Shown: one piece after another, positions 11,101 through 19,673 of the stretch | How positions within the stretch are numbered: the first letter of the stretch is position 1 | Layout: each line of letters begins with the position of its first letter | Source of the DNA: Isochrysis galbana | Lineage: Eukaryota; Haptophyta; Isochrysidales; Isochrysidaceae | Assembly (NCBI GenBank): GCA_018136815.1 | Contig: CM030934.1 | Location: forward strand, 1 to 49,773 | Direction of reading: 5' to 3' | Length of the DNA stretch: 49,773 nt | Notes under the pieces: model-generated | Told to the model about the DNA's origin: nothing | The model's database searches: none | What the model saw: only the letters and a program-made list of their open reading frames with translations | Program-made: the position numbers and the translations under genes

Positions 11101-14100
11101 AGCGGCCCTTGGCCGGACGCTAGCCTATCGATAGCCTCCACAATGAGGGGTAGAGGGCTATCCTCGACGCGTAGCTTGGCGTTCGTGTCGCGGTAGTCCA
11201 CGCAGAATCGAACGGAGCCATCTTTCTTGCTGACCAGGACTACTCGGGAAGCCCAAGCCGAATTTGACTTGCGAATAATGCCGGCGGCTTCCATCTTGGC
11301 TACCTCCTCTTCTATGATGAGCTCGCCTGCGCGGCCCACTCTAGACGGAGCGTGCCGGTGAGGAACAGCGCCGGGGTTGAGTGGCAACTCCACCTCGAGA
11401 ACGTGCGTATGGTTTGGAGCCCCCGGGTGCAACGCGAAAGCTTTGATGCGCCGGGCCAAGAGTTGGCGTACTTCTTCTCGTTGATCGTCGGAAAGAAGCC
11501 GGTCTGGATCGATGGTGGCTGAGTCGAGTAGAGATCGTTGCTCCTCGCTCAGCGCGGTGACAGGGTCACCATCCCCCTCGCTTCCATTCGGAGTCCAGCC
11601 CCGGTGCAACTTGAAACGCACCTGGAGCGAAGCTATCGGATGCAGAGACGGCAGGGTCAGCGCATCGACTCCGGTGTGGACGATCGTCACCGCGATGCGG
11701 TGATCGTCCGTGGGCGTGACCACCGTGGGCATTACGAGAGGGGACGAATCGAGAGCCTCGCGATTTGGTAGGCGGTCGACCAGCATCGCGCAGTCCGAAT
11801 GATCTCGGAGAGCTAGCGGAACCCTGACCCAGATGGTTGCGCGGTGGAAGGCAGGAATCGTCACCGCTTGCTCCGTGTAGAGAAGATATTCGGACGAGGT
11901 AGACGCCGGAGCTTTGGCCGCAAACTCGTCGGCAGACTCAAAGAGAGGTGTATAGAGTGGCTGCCTAGCATCAGCAGCAGCCTCACCCTCCGATCCAGCC
12001 GGGATCTCTCGTGTTGCCGTCGACCTCTCCAGAAAGTCGACAGTCAGCGGCTGACCGGGTGACATCGAGATAGCTCCGACGAAGCCGGCGTCCGCGACTG
12101 GGGGCGGCGCCGTGGAAACTCTGACTACACATTCGGAAAGGACTCTTGAAGAGTCTTCTGAATCGCCAGAGGCCGGACGGAGGCGGAGGCTTCCTTCCGA
12201 GCTCGCGGCGTCGAGAGAAATGGTAGCGGAGTGGGCGGCCAAAAAATCGTTCCCGAGCAGAAGCATCGCGTTTCCTTCGATGACCGCGAACGAATGACGG
12301 AAGAGGCGACCGGACAAGGAGAAGACGAGGCTAGCCCGGCCCCTAGTGATGAGAGGAAGGCCGTCCGGCCCATGTAGGTTGGGGACGGTAGCGTCCGATA
12401 CGCGTTCGACGCAAGCGTCTTCAGGTAGTCGATCGAGAAGAGCAGTGGTGATTACTGACGGGCCCGCTCCAGTGTCAGCCAGGGTGCTGTTCACCGTGAG
12501 GGCAACGTCCGGGAGAACGAACCCTTGAGCTGCGCGGTCGCCATCGGCACGGCAGACCACGAGATCGCGGACATAGAGGCAGTGACGAGGGTAGAGCGGC
12601 GGCGGAGTGTCCGCGATAGATTCCACCGGAAGTGAGGTTCCGGCTCCGGGTGACAGGGTGGTTGGATTGGAGGCTAGCCTGGACGGAGAAGATTCATCGA
12701 CGTGGGGCACTCGCTCGATAGCGGCGGCCACCGTCTGCGGCACGAATGGTATCGAGGAGCGTGGGGATGCCTTTGCTGAACTAGAGGGGTTAGGCACGCC
12801 ATCATAGCCTAGCCCTCGACGGTCCGTCGGATGCCGAGGTTGATCCATTTGGCGTGACCATTCCTTCTCCAGGGACTTCTGCAAGTCTGTCTTCGGAAGC
12901 TTCGACAACTCGGAAAATCCGGCCGCACTGAGGCCCCTAGCGGTAGCCCCATCGCAATACAGTGCCCGTGGAGTATCCTCTCCTTCGGCGGCGTCGGAGG
13001 GCTTGGTCTCGAGGGTCTGCATGCTCCGGTGTTCTGGCATCTCGGGCGTGTCATCTTCTCCCGAGTCGGGCCCGACATCCCAGGTTTCGAGTGGCCTTTC
13101 GGCTACGAACGAATTGGTCAGTTCGGCCACTCCCTCGTCGCCAGCCGTGAAGGAGGCGCTCGGAGATAGTGCATTGATGCCTTGAGAGCCCAGTCGAGAC
13201 AAGATGGGAGGTTCCGACGGCTCCGCAGCTGCCGCTTGCTCAGCGATTTCTTGGGCGATGGAAGGCGTGACATCCTGCCACCGATGGACCCCCGAAATTA
13301 CATCACGGTCGAAGACCTGCCACTTGCTGCGGCGCTTCTTCACCGTGTTTGGAGGGCCTGGCGTTGTAGAGCGGTCCTCTATGGGCCACTCCCACGGCAG
13401 GAAGCGGTCTCCTTCCGCCTCGGCCTCGTCTTGCGATACGTTTGTTTCCGAGTCCTCCTGATGAAGCAGGCGAGAAGCATCGGCAACGGGGCCTGCGTCC
13501 GGGATCACGACAACCGAATCAGACACTGGCGAACCGCTGGGAGGCGTGAGGTGAGAGCTAGAAGCTGCTTCGCCTCTCCCCTCCATGAAACGAGCCAGAG
13601 CCGTCCTCGGCTCAGCCAGCTCGAAACCGGTCGAGCAAAGCGAAGGGCGTTCTCTCAAGCTGGCAGCTGCTTGGGAAATTGCCCAGTCCACCGTGAAGTC
13701 GAGCGAACGCGACGCCTTGGCTTCGCGCGCATAACGGCGCAAGACCGGCATCCACTGGGCCGCCATTGCACCGGCAATGCCCACATAGGTGCGGCTGCGA
13801 AGGGCGCCACGGTGGGGCGACGGCGATAGATCCGCCATAGCGGATAGACGTCCCTCGACAATCTTCGAAGGCTGCAAGGACGGGAGTGAAGCCGTCAGGT
13901 ACAGGCCAGTTGCTTTTTGATGGCCCGTGCCGTGCTGCCACGGCTGCACAAACTGCCGCGGTCGCAACCCCCCGACTAAGGCAGAGGCTTCCGCGTGCAT
14001 TCGAGGATTTTCGACGGCAACGAAAGGCGCGTCGGCGCTTGCCATGGCGAGGAAGACTCTAGCGGCGGATTCGAGAGCCTGGCGTCGTCCCGGCTCCCGA

Positions 14101-15764
14101 TCGAGCCACTGGCAACTCACCGCCGACACATACGTGCACGGCGGATGCGCAACCACGAGGTCCCAACCGAGGTTTTGAATGTGAAGAGCATCTCCGCAGA
14201 AGTGGGGAATGTAGTCGATCTCCGACGGTCGTAAATCGCACGTCGCGACGTGCGCTCCGGCGAGTAGGAACATCGAAGACACGACCCCGCTAGCTTCACC
14301 GACGACTAGAACGCGGGGTGGAGGAATCCCCTCGGCCGCGTCGAACGTCACGGCGTCGTGGATCGCCGCTAACTCAGCGCAAAGCTCGTCAAAATGCGTC
14401 GGCAGTACGGCAGAGGGTGATGAATGAGTGCTCGCGTGCGGCCGCCGCAAGGCTAGAGCAGCTTCGGCGAGATGGCGGGGCAAGATGACGGAGGAACCGC
14501 TAGCCCGGGCACGGGAGGCGGCTAACATTTGGAGCTCGCGCGTAGGGGCGCGGGCAGCTTCAGTAGACTTGGCGGCCGAGGAACAACCAACCACGGCGAT
14601 CCGGTGGATGGCCTCGGCAGTAGAATTCAGGGGGAGGGGGTCGTCGCCCTGAAGTTTCGGTGGGCTAGACCTGAAGGGGGTTGGCTCCGGCGGGCGATCC
14701 CTGGAACAGGGATCCTCCGGAGAGCCGAGAGAAAGAGGAGACGCCGGCGTCCGTGTGGGGCGCGACGAGAGATCGTAATCGACGGCCCCTGCGTCTCCCG
14801 AGTCTGGGGTGACCACGGCGTGAGCGCGGAAAGCCGCAGCTCCCTTGGAACCTTCAACTTCATCGACCCCGGAAGCCGACCCTTCCGGGTCGGGAACCAG
14901 GTCAGAAACGAGAACAGGTGCAACTTCGAGACGAGAGAATGAACACGATGACGGAGAAATATAACGAAGCGGGGAGAGAGGTGAGGAGGAGGCACAAGTC
15001 TCCGCCTCCACTGCACGAGAACCTACGGTAGACAACGACAATTCGTCCGCAGAGCGGCTCCGGCTATGGCCCTTGGGAGAGAGGTCTCCAGTGGGGTCCC
15101 GCCGGGAAAGAGCAGAAACAGGTAAAGCAGCAACAACGTTTTCGGACGCGGCAGCGGCCACGTCGGACCTATCCATAGAACCTAGAGCAGAAGATGATAC
15201 CGAATCGACAGCCCTCGAGGGCTTTACAACTGACTGTTTACGAAACGAAGAGACCGAAGACGCGTCGGATCCACCTAGCCCACCCCCTTGGGCAGGGCCG
15301 TCGGGGGATGAATCCAGGGATGAAGATGCGTCGAAAGACCTAGGAGAATTAGAAGAAACCGAAGACAGCATAGTATCCGTAGAAATAGATTCCAAGAGGG
15401 GCAGCGAGCGAGAATCGGCCCCTAACATCCTAATAGCGTGCGGAGTAATAGAAGAACTTGTAGACGTACACGAATTTCGGAGAGTCGGGTCGCGACTATC
15501 TCCGGGGCAAACCTGTTTCCAGGAGCCCGGGTCAAGTGTCGACTCCGGCTTCCGAGATAGCCGTTCGGCGGGGGCTTCAGCCGGCGAGGCGGCTCCCACC
15601 GTCGAGGACTGAATAGAGCTAGAGACAGGGGGAGAATCGCCGCGTCGACAGCTCTTCTCCCCAAGCGGCGTAGGGATCGGATCGGGATGGTGGTGGTGGC
15701 GTTCAGGCCCACCGCCCGCGATGTTCTCCGCCAGGGTTTGAAGGACGGGGACCCCGCCGGACCC
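8109..15764 (-). CDS. pol: Pol polyprotein: methyltransferase-like, protease, RT, RNase H, integrase, chromodomain
   Basis: The frame is open from the codon after the gag UAG (55 codons, then 2,496 counted from a GTG at 15599). Residues below count from 15599. A Ser-rich region occupies 1-400. The methyltransferase-like domain is at about 428-620: VLVVGEASG motif, HPPCTY with Cys488, ENP with Glu530, QPWQ and RSRTYVGIAG. The retropepsin has ADTGA (Asp1042) and LLGNDF. RT has YLDD at 1571-1574. RNase H acidic residues are Asp1737, Glu1778, Asp1805 and Asp1853. Integrase has HX4H...CX2C (2043-2081) and Asp2110, Asp2176, Glu2212, a D,D35E spacing. A GPY motif lies near 2354, and a chromodomain at 2401-2452 (EYLVKWRGYSLREATWEP). 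All catalytic motifs are intact. With no start codon required after the UAG, expression is probably as Gag-Pol readthrough. The chromodomain would direct integration to marked chromatin, as known for chromoviruses. Confidence 0.95.
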   Translation of the reverse strand, partial: GSGGVPVLQTLAENIAGGGPERHHHHPDPIPTPLGEKSCRRGDSPPVSSSIQSSTVGAASPAEAPAERLSRKPESTLDPGSWKQVCPGDSRDPTLRNSCTSTSSSITPHAIRMLGADSRSLPLLESISTDTMLSSVSSNSPRSFDASSSLDSSPDGPAQGGGLGGSDASSVSSFRKQSVVKPSRAVDSVSSSALGSMDRSDVAAAASENVVAALPVSALSRRDPTGDLSPKGHSRSRSADELSLSTVGSRAVEAETCASSSPLSPLRYISPSSCSFSRLEVAPVLVSDLVPDPEGSASGVDEVEGSKGAAAFRAHAVVTPDSGDAGAVDYDLSSRPTRTPASPLSLGSPEDPCSRDRPPEPTPFRSSPPKLQGDDPLPLNSTAEAIHRIAVVGCSSAAKSTEAARAPTRELQMLAASRARASGSSVILPRHLAEAALALRRPHASTHSSPSAVLPTHFDELCAELAAIHDAVTFDAAEGIPPPRVLVVGEASGVVSSMFLLAGAHVATCDLRPSEIDYIPHFCGDALHIQNLGWDLVVAHPPCTYVSAVSCQWLDREPGRRQALESAARVFLAMASADAPFVAVENPRMHAEASALVGGLRPRQFVQPWQHGTGHQKATGLYLTASLPSLQPSKIVEGRLSAMADLSPSPHRGALRSRTYVGIAGAMAAQWMPVLRRYAREAKASRSLDFTVDWAISQAAASLRERPSLCSTGFELAEPRTALARFMEGRGEAASSSHLTPPSGSPVSDSVVVIPDAGPVADASRLLHQEDSETNVSQDEAEAEGDRFLPWEWPIEDRSTTPGPPNTVKKRRSKWQVFDRDVISGVHRWQDVTPSIAQEIAEQAAAAEPSEPPILSRLGSQGINALSPSASFTAGDEGVAELTNSFVAERPLETWDVGPDSGEDDTPEMPEHRSMQTLETKPSDAAEGEDTPRALYCDGATARGLSAAGFSELSKLPKTDLQKSLEKEWSRQMDQPRHPTDRRGLGYDGVPNPSSSAKASPRSSIPFVPQTVAAAIERVPHVDESSPSRLASNPTTLSPGAGTSLPVESIADTPPPLYPRHCLYVRDLVVCRADGDRAAQGFVLPDVALTVNSTLADTGAGPSVITTALLDRLPEDACVERVSDATVPNLHGPDGLPLITRGRASLVFSLSGRLFRHSFAVIEGNAMLLLGNDFLAAHSATISLDAASSEGSLRLRPASGDSEDSSRVLSECVVRVSTAPPPVADAGFVGAISMSPGQPLTVDFLERSTATREIPAGSEGEAAADARQPLYTPLFESADEFAAKAPASTSSEYLLYTEQAVTIPAFHRATIWVRVPLALRDHSDCAMLVDRLPNREALDSSPLVMPTVVTPTDDHRIAVTIVHTGVDALTLPSLHPIASLQVRFKLHRGWTPNGSEGDGDPVTALSEEQRSLLDSATIDPDRLLSDDQREEVRQLLARRIKAFALHPGAPNHTHVLEVELPLNPGAVPHRHAPSRVGRAGELIIEEEVAKMEAAGIIRKSNSAWASRVVLVSKKDGSVRFCVDYRDTNAKLRVEDSPLPLIVEAIDRLASGQGPLSSLFLCTLDLASGFWGIPIKESHKHITAFTTHRGKYEFNYLPFGIQSGPSYMCRLMDIVLGALAWEICMPYLDDVGIWSTGVGPSEEARAQASFEQMLHRLDLVLERLEWAGLTCKMSKCVFFATSTEYLGHVVSREGLKMDPKKVAAVADIDPSSINSLEAVRSFLGLCSYYRRFIRQFAAKAAPLTALTRKGCDVAKESQSEECRRAIQELKTAITSEPVLTPPRDDRPFIVKTDGASKLGIAGILSQLGDDNRERVVGYYARSLTSAERHWTVTEIELLAALESIRNWRPYLWGRRFKLVVDHSALRWLHTMKDQVAGGPASRLTRWALKLAEYRFDVEHKPGAVHQDADGLSRLASLEPEHEDEPLAGPAPLAVREPSSESLAEHERSHPVAAITRSVATARGLQALDRSRRRASDSGPAIQSSYLAPGTPTSEEMRAALAEDPFVEPLLGSGETANHEPSGQGSPPPAAASGPIVEDDSCSSPVAPAPAPAQPSKMFRRFVVHDGLVYYRTVPDSTDPDSLVLYVPPSLRSRYLFAYHDRSGHLGVSRMSGLLRTRVYWPGMSSDVASYVRECHECTLAKPLPRALASPSGLSVGTYPFDVVYCDVLALAPTHNFVPGVSGYDKLVVFIDSLTRWIEAEPSNGDPSSEVALDMFIRLIVTRYGVPRQLRTDAGSNLCSVLVSRILELTGTDLSSTEPYRHEGVGFVERAQQTLIRLMRASNEGGSHWVDHLPFLLLSLRASSGRVTSRSPASLIFGRELRLPAQLSDPKTVSPTALEAASADVRSYASRLNASLRLSWSSALEATLAAQAESVRDATIKSQRPARFEPGDRVCMRLPGHANKLQFIYSGPYRVVEALSDTRYRLRDLENRLVKEEVHISNLRPYHTFVDEEPLADDEYIVEKLLDRRSHGDSTEYLVKWRGYSLREATWEPRSELLRRCSDLLDDYDRSVEETCPEDVESPEATSSSARDTPLPPVLDAPSSRTRSRLHSR

Positions 15765-15767
15765 CTA
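15765..15767 (-). promoter_or_regulatory. In-frame UAG between gag and pol, candidate readthrough codon
   Basis: Gag and pol are in the same frame. The only stop between 18221 and 8109 is this UAG, in the context CAG UAG GGG UCC GGC GGG GUC CCC. No other stop occurs in the 55 codons before the next possible start. The GGGG...CCCC segment just 3' could fold into a hairpin. Gammaretroviruses use UAG-G readthrough with downstream structure; use here is inference. Confidence 0.6.
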
Positions 15768-18221
15768 CTGAGGCTTAACCCGGACCATCGAGCGAAGAAG
15801 CTTATGAATGTGCTCGTCCGATCCGCACTCTCCGCAGCCAGCCTCACACAGAAAGCGGATATATGGCTGACAGATGACGGGGTTGTGAGCACCGTCTCCC
15901 GTGCCATATTTCCAGGCTTCGCTGGATGGAGTGCCAGGAGGAGCTTGAGGTCGGAAAGCGCAGAAGGCACAGCCGTTTTCGTTCGTCCATTCGGTGATTC
16001 CCCTATTGATATCGTCCGTCCGTGGAGTTTCCATTGAATTATCGGCCGGTCGGCACTTCGCTAGCGCCGCCGAGACCCTTGGGTGCTTGGCATAGCCTGC
16101 TACGGCCCAGAAGCGGGCTCGGGCCCGATTCCAAAGCTCGGGCGTCCACCGGGATACGCCCAAATCGGGCGGTAGCCCTTGGCCGTTCGCCGGCGGATCG
16201 CAGCGACGGCTGGGCGGCCGAGACGAGCCTCCCTTTCGACCCGGTGGATCGGTCAGTATAGCCGGCAACGGCGAGTTGGAGTGGTAACTTGCCGGCGGTG
16301 CAGCAGCCCGATAATCAGGCTTCGAAGCAGGCGAGTGTCCCTGTCCGCGAAGAGCTTCCGCCACGGTGGCTTGGACGGCTGCCTGCACGGCGGCGACCAT
16401 GTCCGTGGTCGAAGCGGTCTTCTGGGACGAGGAAGTCTCGTTCTTTGACTCGCCTGAGGCTTTAGTGCGTACGCTAGCCACGGTTTGCTTCGTCGAGGGC
16501 CGGGATTGATGACGCTTCACCCGGGCCTGCTCGTAAGGGCTGAGGTACCGTTGGCAGAGGTTGACGCACGAGAGCGCCGACCGCCCTAGCTCGTGGTTCT
16601 CTACGCGGAAACGAGTCTCCGCGAGCACCTCCGCAAATTTAATAGCATTATCGACGCCGCGCTGAGGATCAACCTTATCGTTCCGGATGATTTCTTCGAA
16701 CCTCTGGTTGATCTCATGGGCCATGTTTGGATGATCCCACACGTTGGTGGAGTCAACCGCGGAATCGCCAAGCTTGCGGATGTAGGCGCGAACCAAATTC
16801 TTGCTGAGCTCACATAGATCAGCGCCGGCCTCGCGCTCCCTCATGCGGTCCCACTCCATCGACGCCGAGTCTTTCGCGAAACCATCGGCCCCGTTTGCGA
16901 AGGTCCCGTCGCATTTGCGAAGAAGGACGTCAGCAGCGAGGACAGGATTGAGAGCGAGGGCGCGGTCCTCCACTAGATCGAGGAGGAAGGCGAAGATGCG
17001 GGAATTGCCGCTGGAATTGGCTCCGGCTGCCGCGAGGAGGGAGGTAAATATTTCGCGATGATCGCAGCCGAGCGCTAGTGCCCGCTCCAACGGCTTGATG
17101 AGAGTTAGCCGAAATTCATTCCAGGCTGTCGCCGCGGTTTGAACGTTATCGGAGGCGAGGGCCTTTGGGAAGCGGAGCTCCGAAAGCTCTTTGCCCATCC
17201 TGACCTGATGGTGAAGGGTTTGCTCGGCTGAGAAGCGGCTACGCACCCATTTGAGCAAGTGGTCCTCCTCCATGAAAATTCGGCAATGCCAAACGTTGCC
17301 CGCCAGGGAGAGGTTGCTCTTCAAAATGGTGTGGATGAGCTCATGCTCGTCGGAGTCGCGGTAAAGGGCGGCCAGATCGCGTGAGGGCAGGGCGAGGAGA
17401 TTTTTCCACTCGCTTACAACTGCCTCTCGCTCATCCATCCCCACCGCAAGGCAGGGGTCGCGAGGGTGGCGGAACGGCACCATCGGGGTCGGGCCCCGGT
17501 AAAGGCTCTGATCCTGGCGGCGGGGTTCCGATTTGGAGGTCGGGTACGCCGACCGTGGAACCCTAGAAGCCGGAGAGGCGTGGCCCTTTGGGTCTAGAGC
17601 AGGAGGCTCGCCCATGGGTGGTTCCCTCTGAACCGGCCTAGCAGAATCCGCAGCCGCCTCGGTCCGATCCATGGACGGACTTGAAGCGGGCTCTTGGCGG
17701 GCTTGGAGTAGCTGAGTCAGGGCTTTGAACCCTGCTTCAACTTGATCCCGGAGAAGCCCCTCCCTCGCCTCTGCCGCGGCAAGGGATGACTGCAGGCGCT
17801 CCACAGCCCCTTTTAGGGTGTTGGTCTGCGCTTGAAGCCTTGCCATTTCCGCATCCTGACGCGCCGCGGCCGTCTCGATCGGGGTGATCTCTTGATCAAG
17901 GACCCCTTTTGATGACGGCGGGGCATAGTCCCGGTAGGCGGGGCTTCGGAAGCTGATCCCCTCCCCTTCACCGACCTCAGACTCATCATCTCGAAGGTGA
18001 GGAGGTGGGTCAAACTGAATCAGAGGGAGGGGGCCTTCCTCCACCTCATTGGCCAGCTCAGCGGCACTGAAGTTGGCCTCATGTGGGAGAGGGTCATGCT
18101 CCACCATGGCCCACTGTAATTGCACCCGGTGGGTGCCGAAGGCAGCGGACGGAGGCTCGCCATCCGACACGAGCTGGTCGGAGCCAATCATGGGGATAGC
18201 AGCCGGAGTGATGGGTGGCAT
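15765..18221 (-). CDS. gag: Gag-like structural protein of the chromovirus
   Basis: An 818-residue frame from an ATG at 18221, 125 bp inside the 5' LTR, to the UAG at 15765. Residues about 115-175 form a predicted coiled coil (heptad Leu/Ala/Glu, e.g. RLQSSLAAAEAREGLLRDQV). A Pro/Ser-rich linker follows, then a helical region at about 270-580 that would be the capsid-like core (WKNLLALPSRDLAALYRDSD and following helices), then a basic/Pro-rich nucleocapsid-like stretch. The C-terminus has no CCHC knuckle. It has a Cys/His cluster instead: C751, C754, H779, C784, C792, C796, C799, H804 and H806. The CQPYIRFLC part has the CX7C spacing of Nanos-type zinc fingers. Position upstream of and in frame with pol identifies it as Gag; I recognise no named Gag family. 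Confidence 0.85.
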   Translation of the reverse strand: MPPITPAAIPMIGSDQLVSDGEPPSAAFGTHRVQLQWAMVEHDPLPHEANFSAAELANEVEEGPLPLIQFDPPPHLRDDESEVGEGEGISFRSPAYRDYAPPSSKGVLDQEITPIETAAARQDAEMARLQAQTNTLKGAVERLQSSLAAAEAREGLLRDQVEAGFKALTQLLQARQEPASSPSMDRTEAAADSARPVQREPPMGEPPALDPKGHASPASRVPRSAYPTSKSEPRRQDQSLYRGPTPMVPFRHPRDPCLAVGMDEREAVVSEWKNLLALPSRDLAALYRDSDEHELIHTILKSNLSLAGNVWHCRIFMEEDHLLKWVRSRFSAEQTLHHQVRMGKELSELRFPKALASDNVQTAATAWNEFRLTLIKPLERALALGCDHREIFTSLLAAAGANSSGNSRIFAFLLDLVEDRALALNPVLAADVLLRKCDGTFANGADGFAKDSASMEWDRMREREAGADLCELSKNLVRAYIRKLGDSAVDSTNVWDHPNMAHEINQRFEEIIRNDKVDPQRGVDNAIKFAEVLAETRFRVENHELGRSALSCVNLCQRYLSPYEQARVKRHQSRPSTKQTVASVRTKASGESKNETSSSQKTASTTDMVAAVQAAVQATVAEALRGQGHSPASKPDYRAAAPPASYHSNSPLPAILTDPPGRKGGSSRPPSRRCDPPANGQGLPPDLGVSRWTPELWNRARARFWAVAGYAKHPRVSAALAKCRPADNSMETPRTDDINRGITEWTNENGCAFCAFRPQAPPGTPSSEAWKYGTGDGAHNPVICQPYIRFLCEAGCGECGSDEHIHKLLRSMVRVKPQ

Positions 18222-18346
18222 TGGCGCAGCCTCAGTGGTCGTGGGATCACTCGGGAACCCCTCGGGAACAGAAGCTGCAGCGGGCAGAGAAGTTCCCTGA
18301 GGGGTTCCTCCTCTGCGGCCGAGGACGTGAGCTTTGATTTCGTGCT

Positions 18347-19573
18347 TGTCGAGTCGAGCGGAGCCGGAGGGCTCTGAGCCACTCCGTCGCGAGCAGCACC
18401 GGCGGCTAGCGCGGCGCTTTGGCCCTCCTCCCCACCGGGAGTCGGGTGAATGAAATTCTGGACTGGGTCGGGCAACCCCATTTGGGTGTCTGGACGGGGA
18501 ACGAACGGCGAACGAAGGGCTGTGGGGCGGCGAGGCGCTCCTAGCGGCCCTAGTGTGATGGGTTGTAAGAGATTGTTAGACCTACAAAGAACTCTTCCCT
18601 CAGGGAGGGAGCCTAAGCTGCTTGAAGTGCAGCGACGCAGCGAACAACGACGGACAACGAAGCTGAGAACAACAGGATACACCGACTCACGAACACACCG
18701 GAATCATTCACCCAAACAAAGCAAATTATCAAGCAACCGCGACCCCAAATCACCGGATAATCAAACACGGTGCGCGAGAGACGGAGAGAGAGAGCGAGAG
18801 AGAGAGAGAGACTCCGGCAGCGGACGGCCGGAGCGTGTCTCCGGTTGTAACTTCCCCACGTAGCGGAGAGTCCGAAGGGGAGCGTCATGTCGCGCGACCA
18901 CGGCGATCACTTTGGATACAGATCGCAACGAATGTCTTCACGACAGAGGAAATCTTGCCGTTGAGCGTGAACCTTCTAGACGCTTCTAACGAACAACCCT
19001 GAGTAGCAACCAAGGGGAAGAAACACCAAAGGGGCCAAGGCTTGCATGTAACTTGCATCAAGGGGAAAGATTCCCTCACCTAGGAAGCGAACCTACACCG
19101 ATCTCCAAGGGAGATGGCAAATTAAACCTCAAATCTCGAGCGGCTAGAGCAACCGACTCGCTCGCCAAAACCTTGACCGAGAAGAAAGAAGCAAGGACCT
19201 ACAAGCCAAGGGTAGCGGACCTAGGGAATGTGAGAGGAAATTTCCGAACGCCAACGAACGCCAAACGCCGAACGCGGGACAACGAAACCCTAACCAGGCC
19301 AAGCAGAACCTACGAAGAACAGGCCTGGACACAACGAAAGTCAGCAGGTCCCAAGAAAGAACCGGAACCAACAAGAAACAACAAGCCTTGCAAGAAGCTA
19401 AACAAGCCTTCACAAGGTAACTCGAGAGCCTGAGACAAGCGCGCAGCGAGTGACAGGCGACCTGGCTCCTTTGGGTCAAGATTACCCGAAAGGAGGAAAC
19501 CTGGAATCTAGACCTGACAAACAGGCTAGAAGGAACGAAACGAGAACTCGAATTCTAGATCGCTAGGGACGAA
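18347..19573 (-). repeat. 5' LTR of the chromovirus (truncated by the gap)
   Basis: Direct copy of 6400-7632 with scattered one-base indels and substitutions (for example around 18625, 18750-18775 and 19255), broken by the N run at 19574. On the element strand the LTR ends ...CTCGACTCGACA at 18347, followed by the gag leader. I do not recognise a standard tRNA primer-binding site in the first bases of the leader (AGCACGAAATCAAAGC). Confidence 0.9.
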
Positions 19574-19673
19574 NNNNNNNNNNNNNNNNNNNNNNNNNNN
19601 NNNNNNNNNNNNNNNNNNNNNNNNNNNNNNNNNNNNNNNNNNNNNNNNNNNNNNNNNNNNNNNNNNNNNNNNN
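19574..19673. other. Assembly gap (100 N)
   Basis: Exactly 100 N, a conventional placeholder for unknown length. It removes the outer end of the 5' LTR, its target site, and the 5' end of the mariner element. Confidence 1.

Larger units (their letters stand above)
6400..19573 (-). mobile_element. Ty3/gypsy chromovirus LTR retrotransposon carrying a DNA methyltransferase domain
   Basis: A minus-strand element with near-identical direct repeats (6400-~7939 and 18347-19573, the latter cut by the assembly gap) flanking gag and pol. The internal region is about 10.4 kb; a complete copy would be about 13.5 kb. Domain order on its own strand is Gag, UAG, Ser-rich region, cytosine-methyltransferase-like domain, aspartic protease, RT, RNase H, integrase with GPY motif, chromodomain. 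PR-RT-RH-INT order plus a terminal chromodomain defines a chromovirus-type Ty3/gypsy element. Coding frames are intact apart from the gag-terminal UAG, and the few LTR differences I see are mostly single-base indels, so insertion looks recent. It sits inside a LINE. A target duplication cannot be checked because the far end is lost in the gap. Confidence 0.95.

Noticed and set aside
14529..15612. Plus-strand frames antisense to pol
   Set aside because: Shadows of the high-GC pol coding strand; no family motifs.
15765..15767. UAG reassigned to an amino acid in this genome
   Set aside because: Nearby host genes (SAC3/GANP, RidA) terminate with UAG at the expected family ends.
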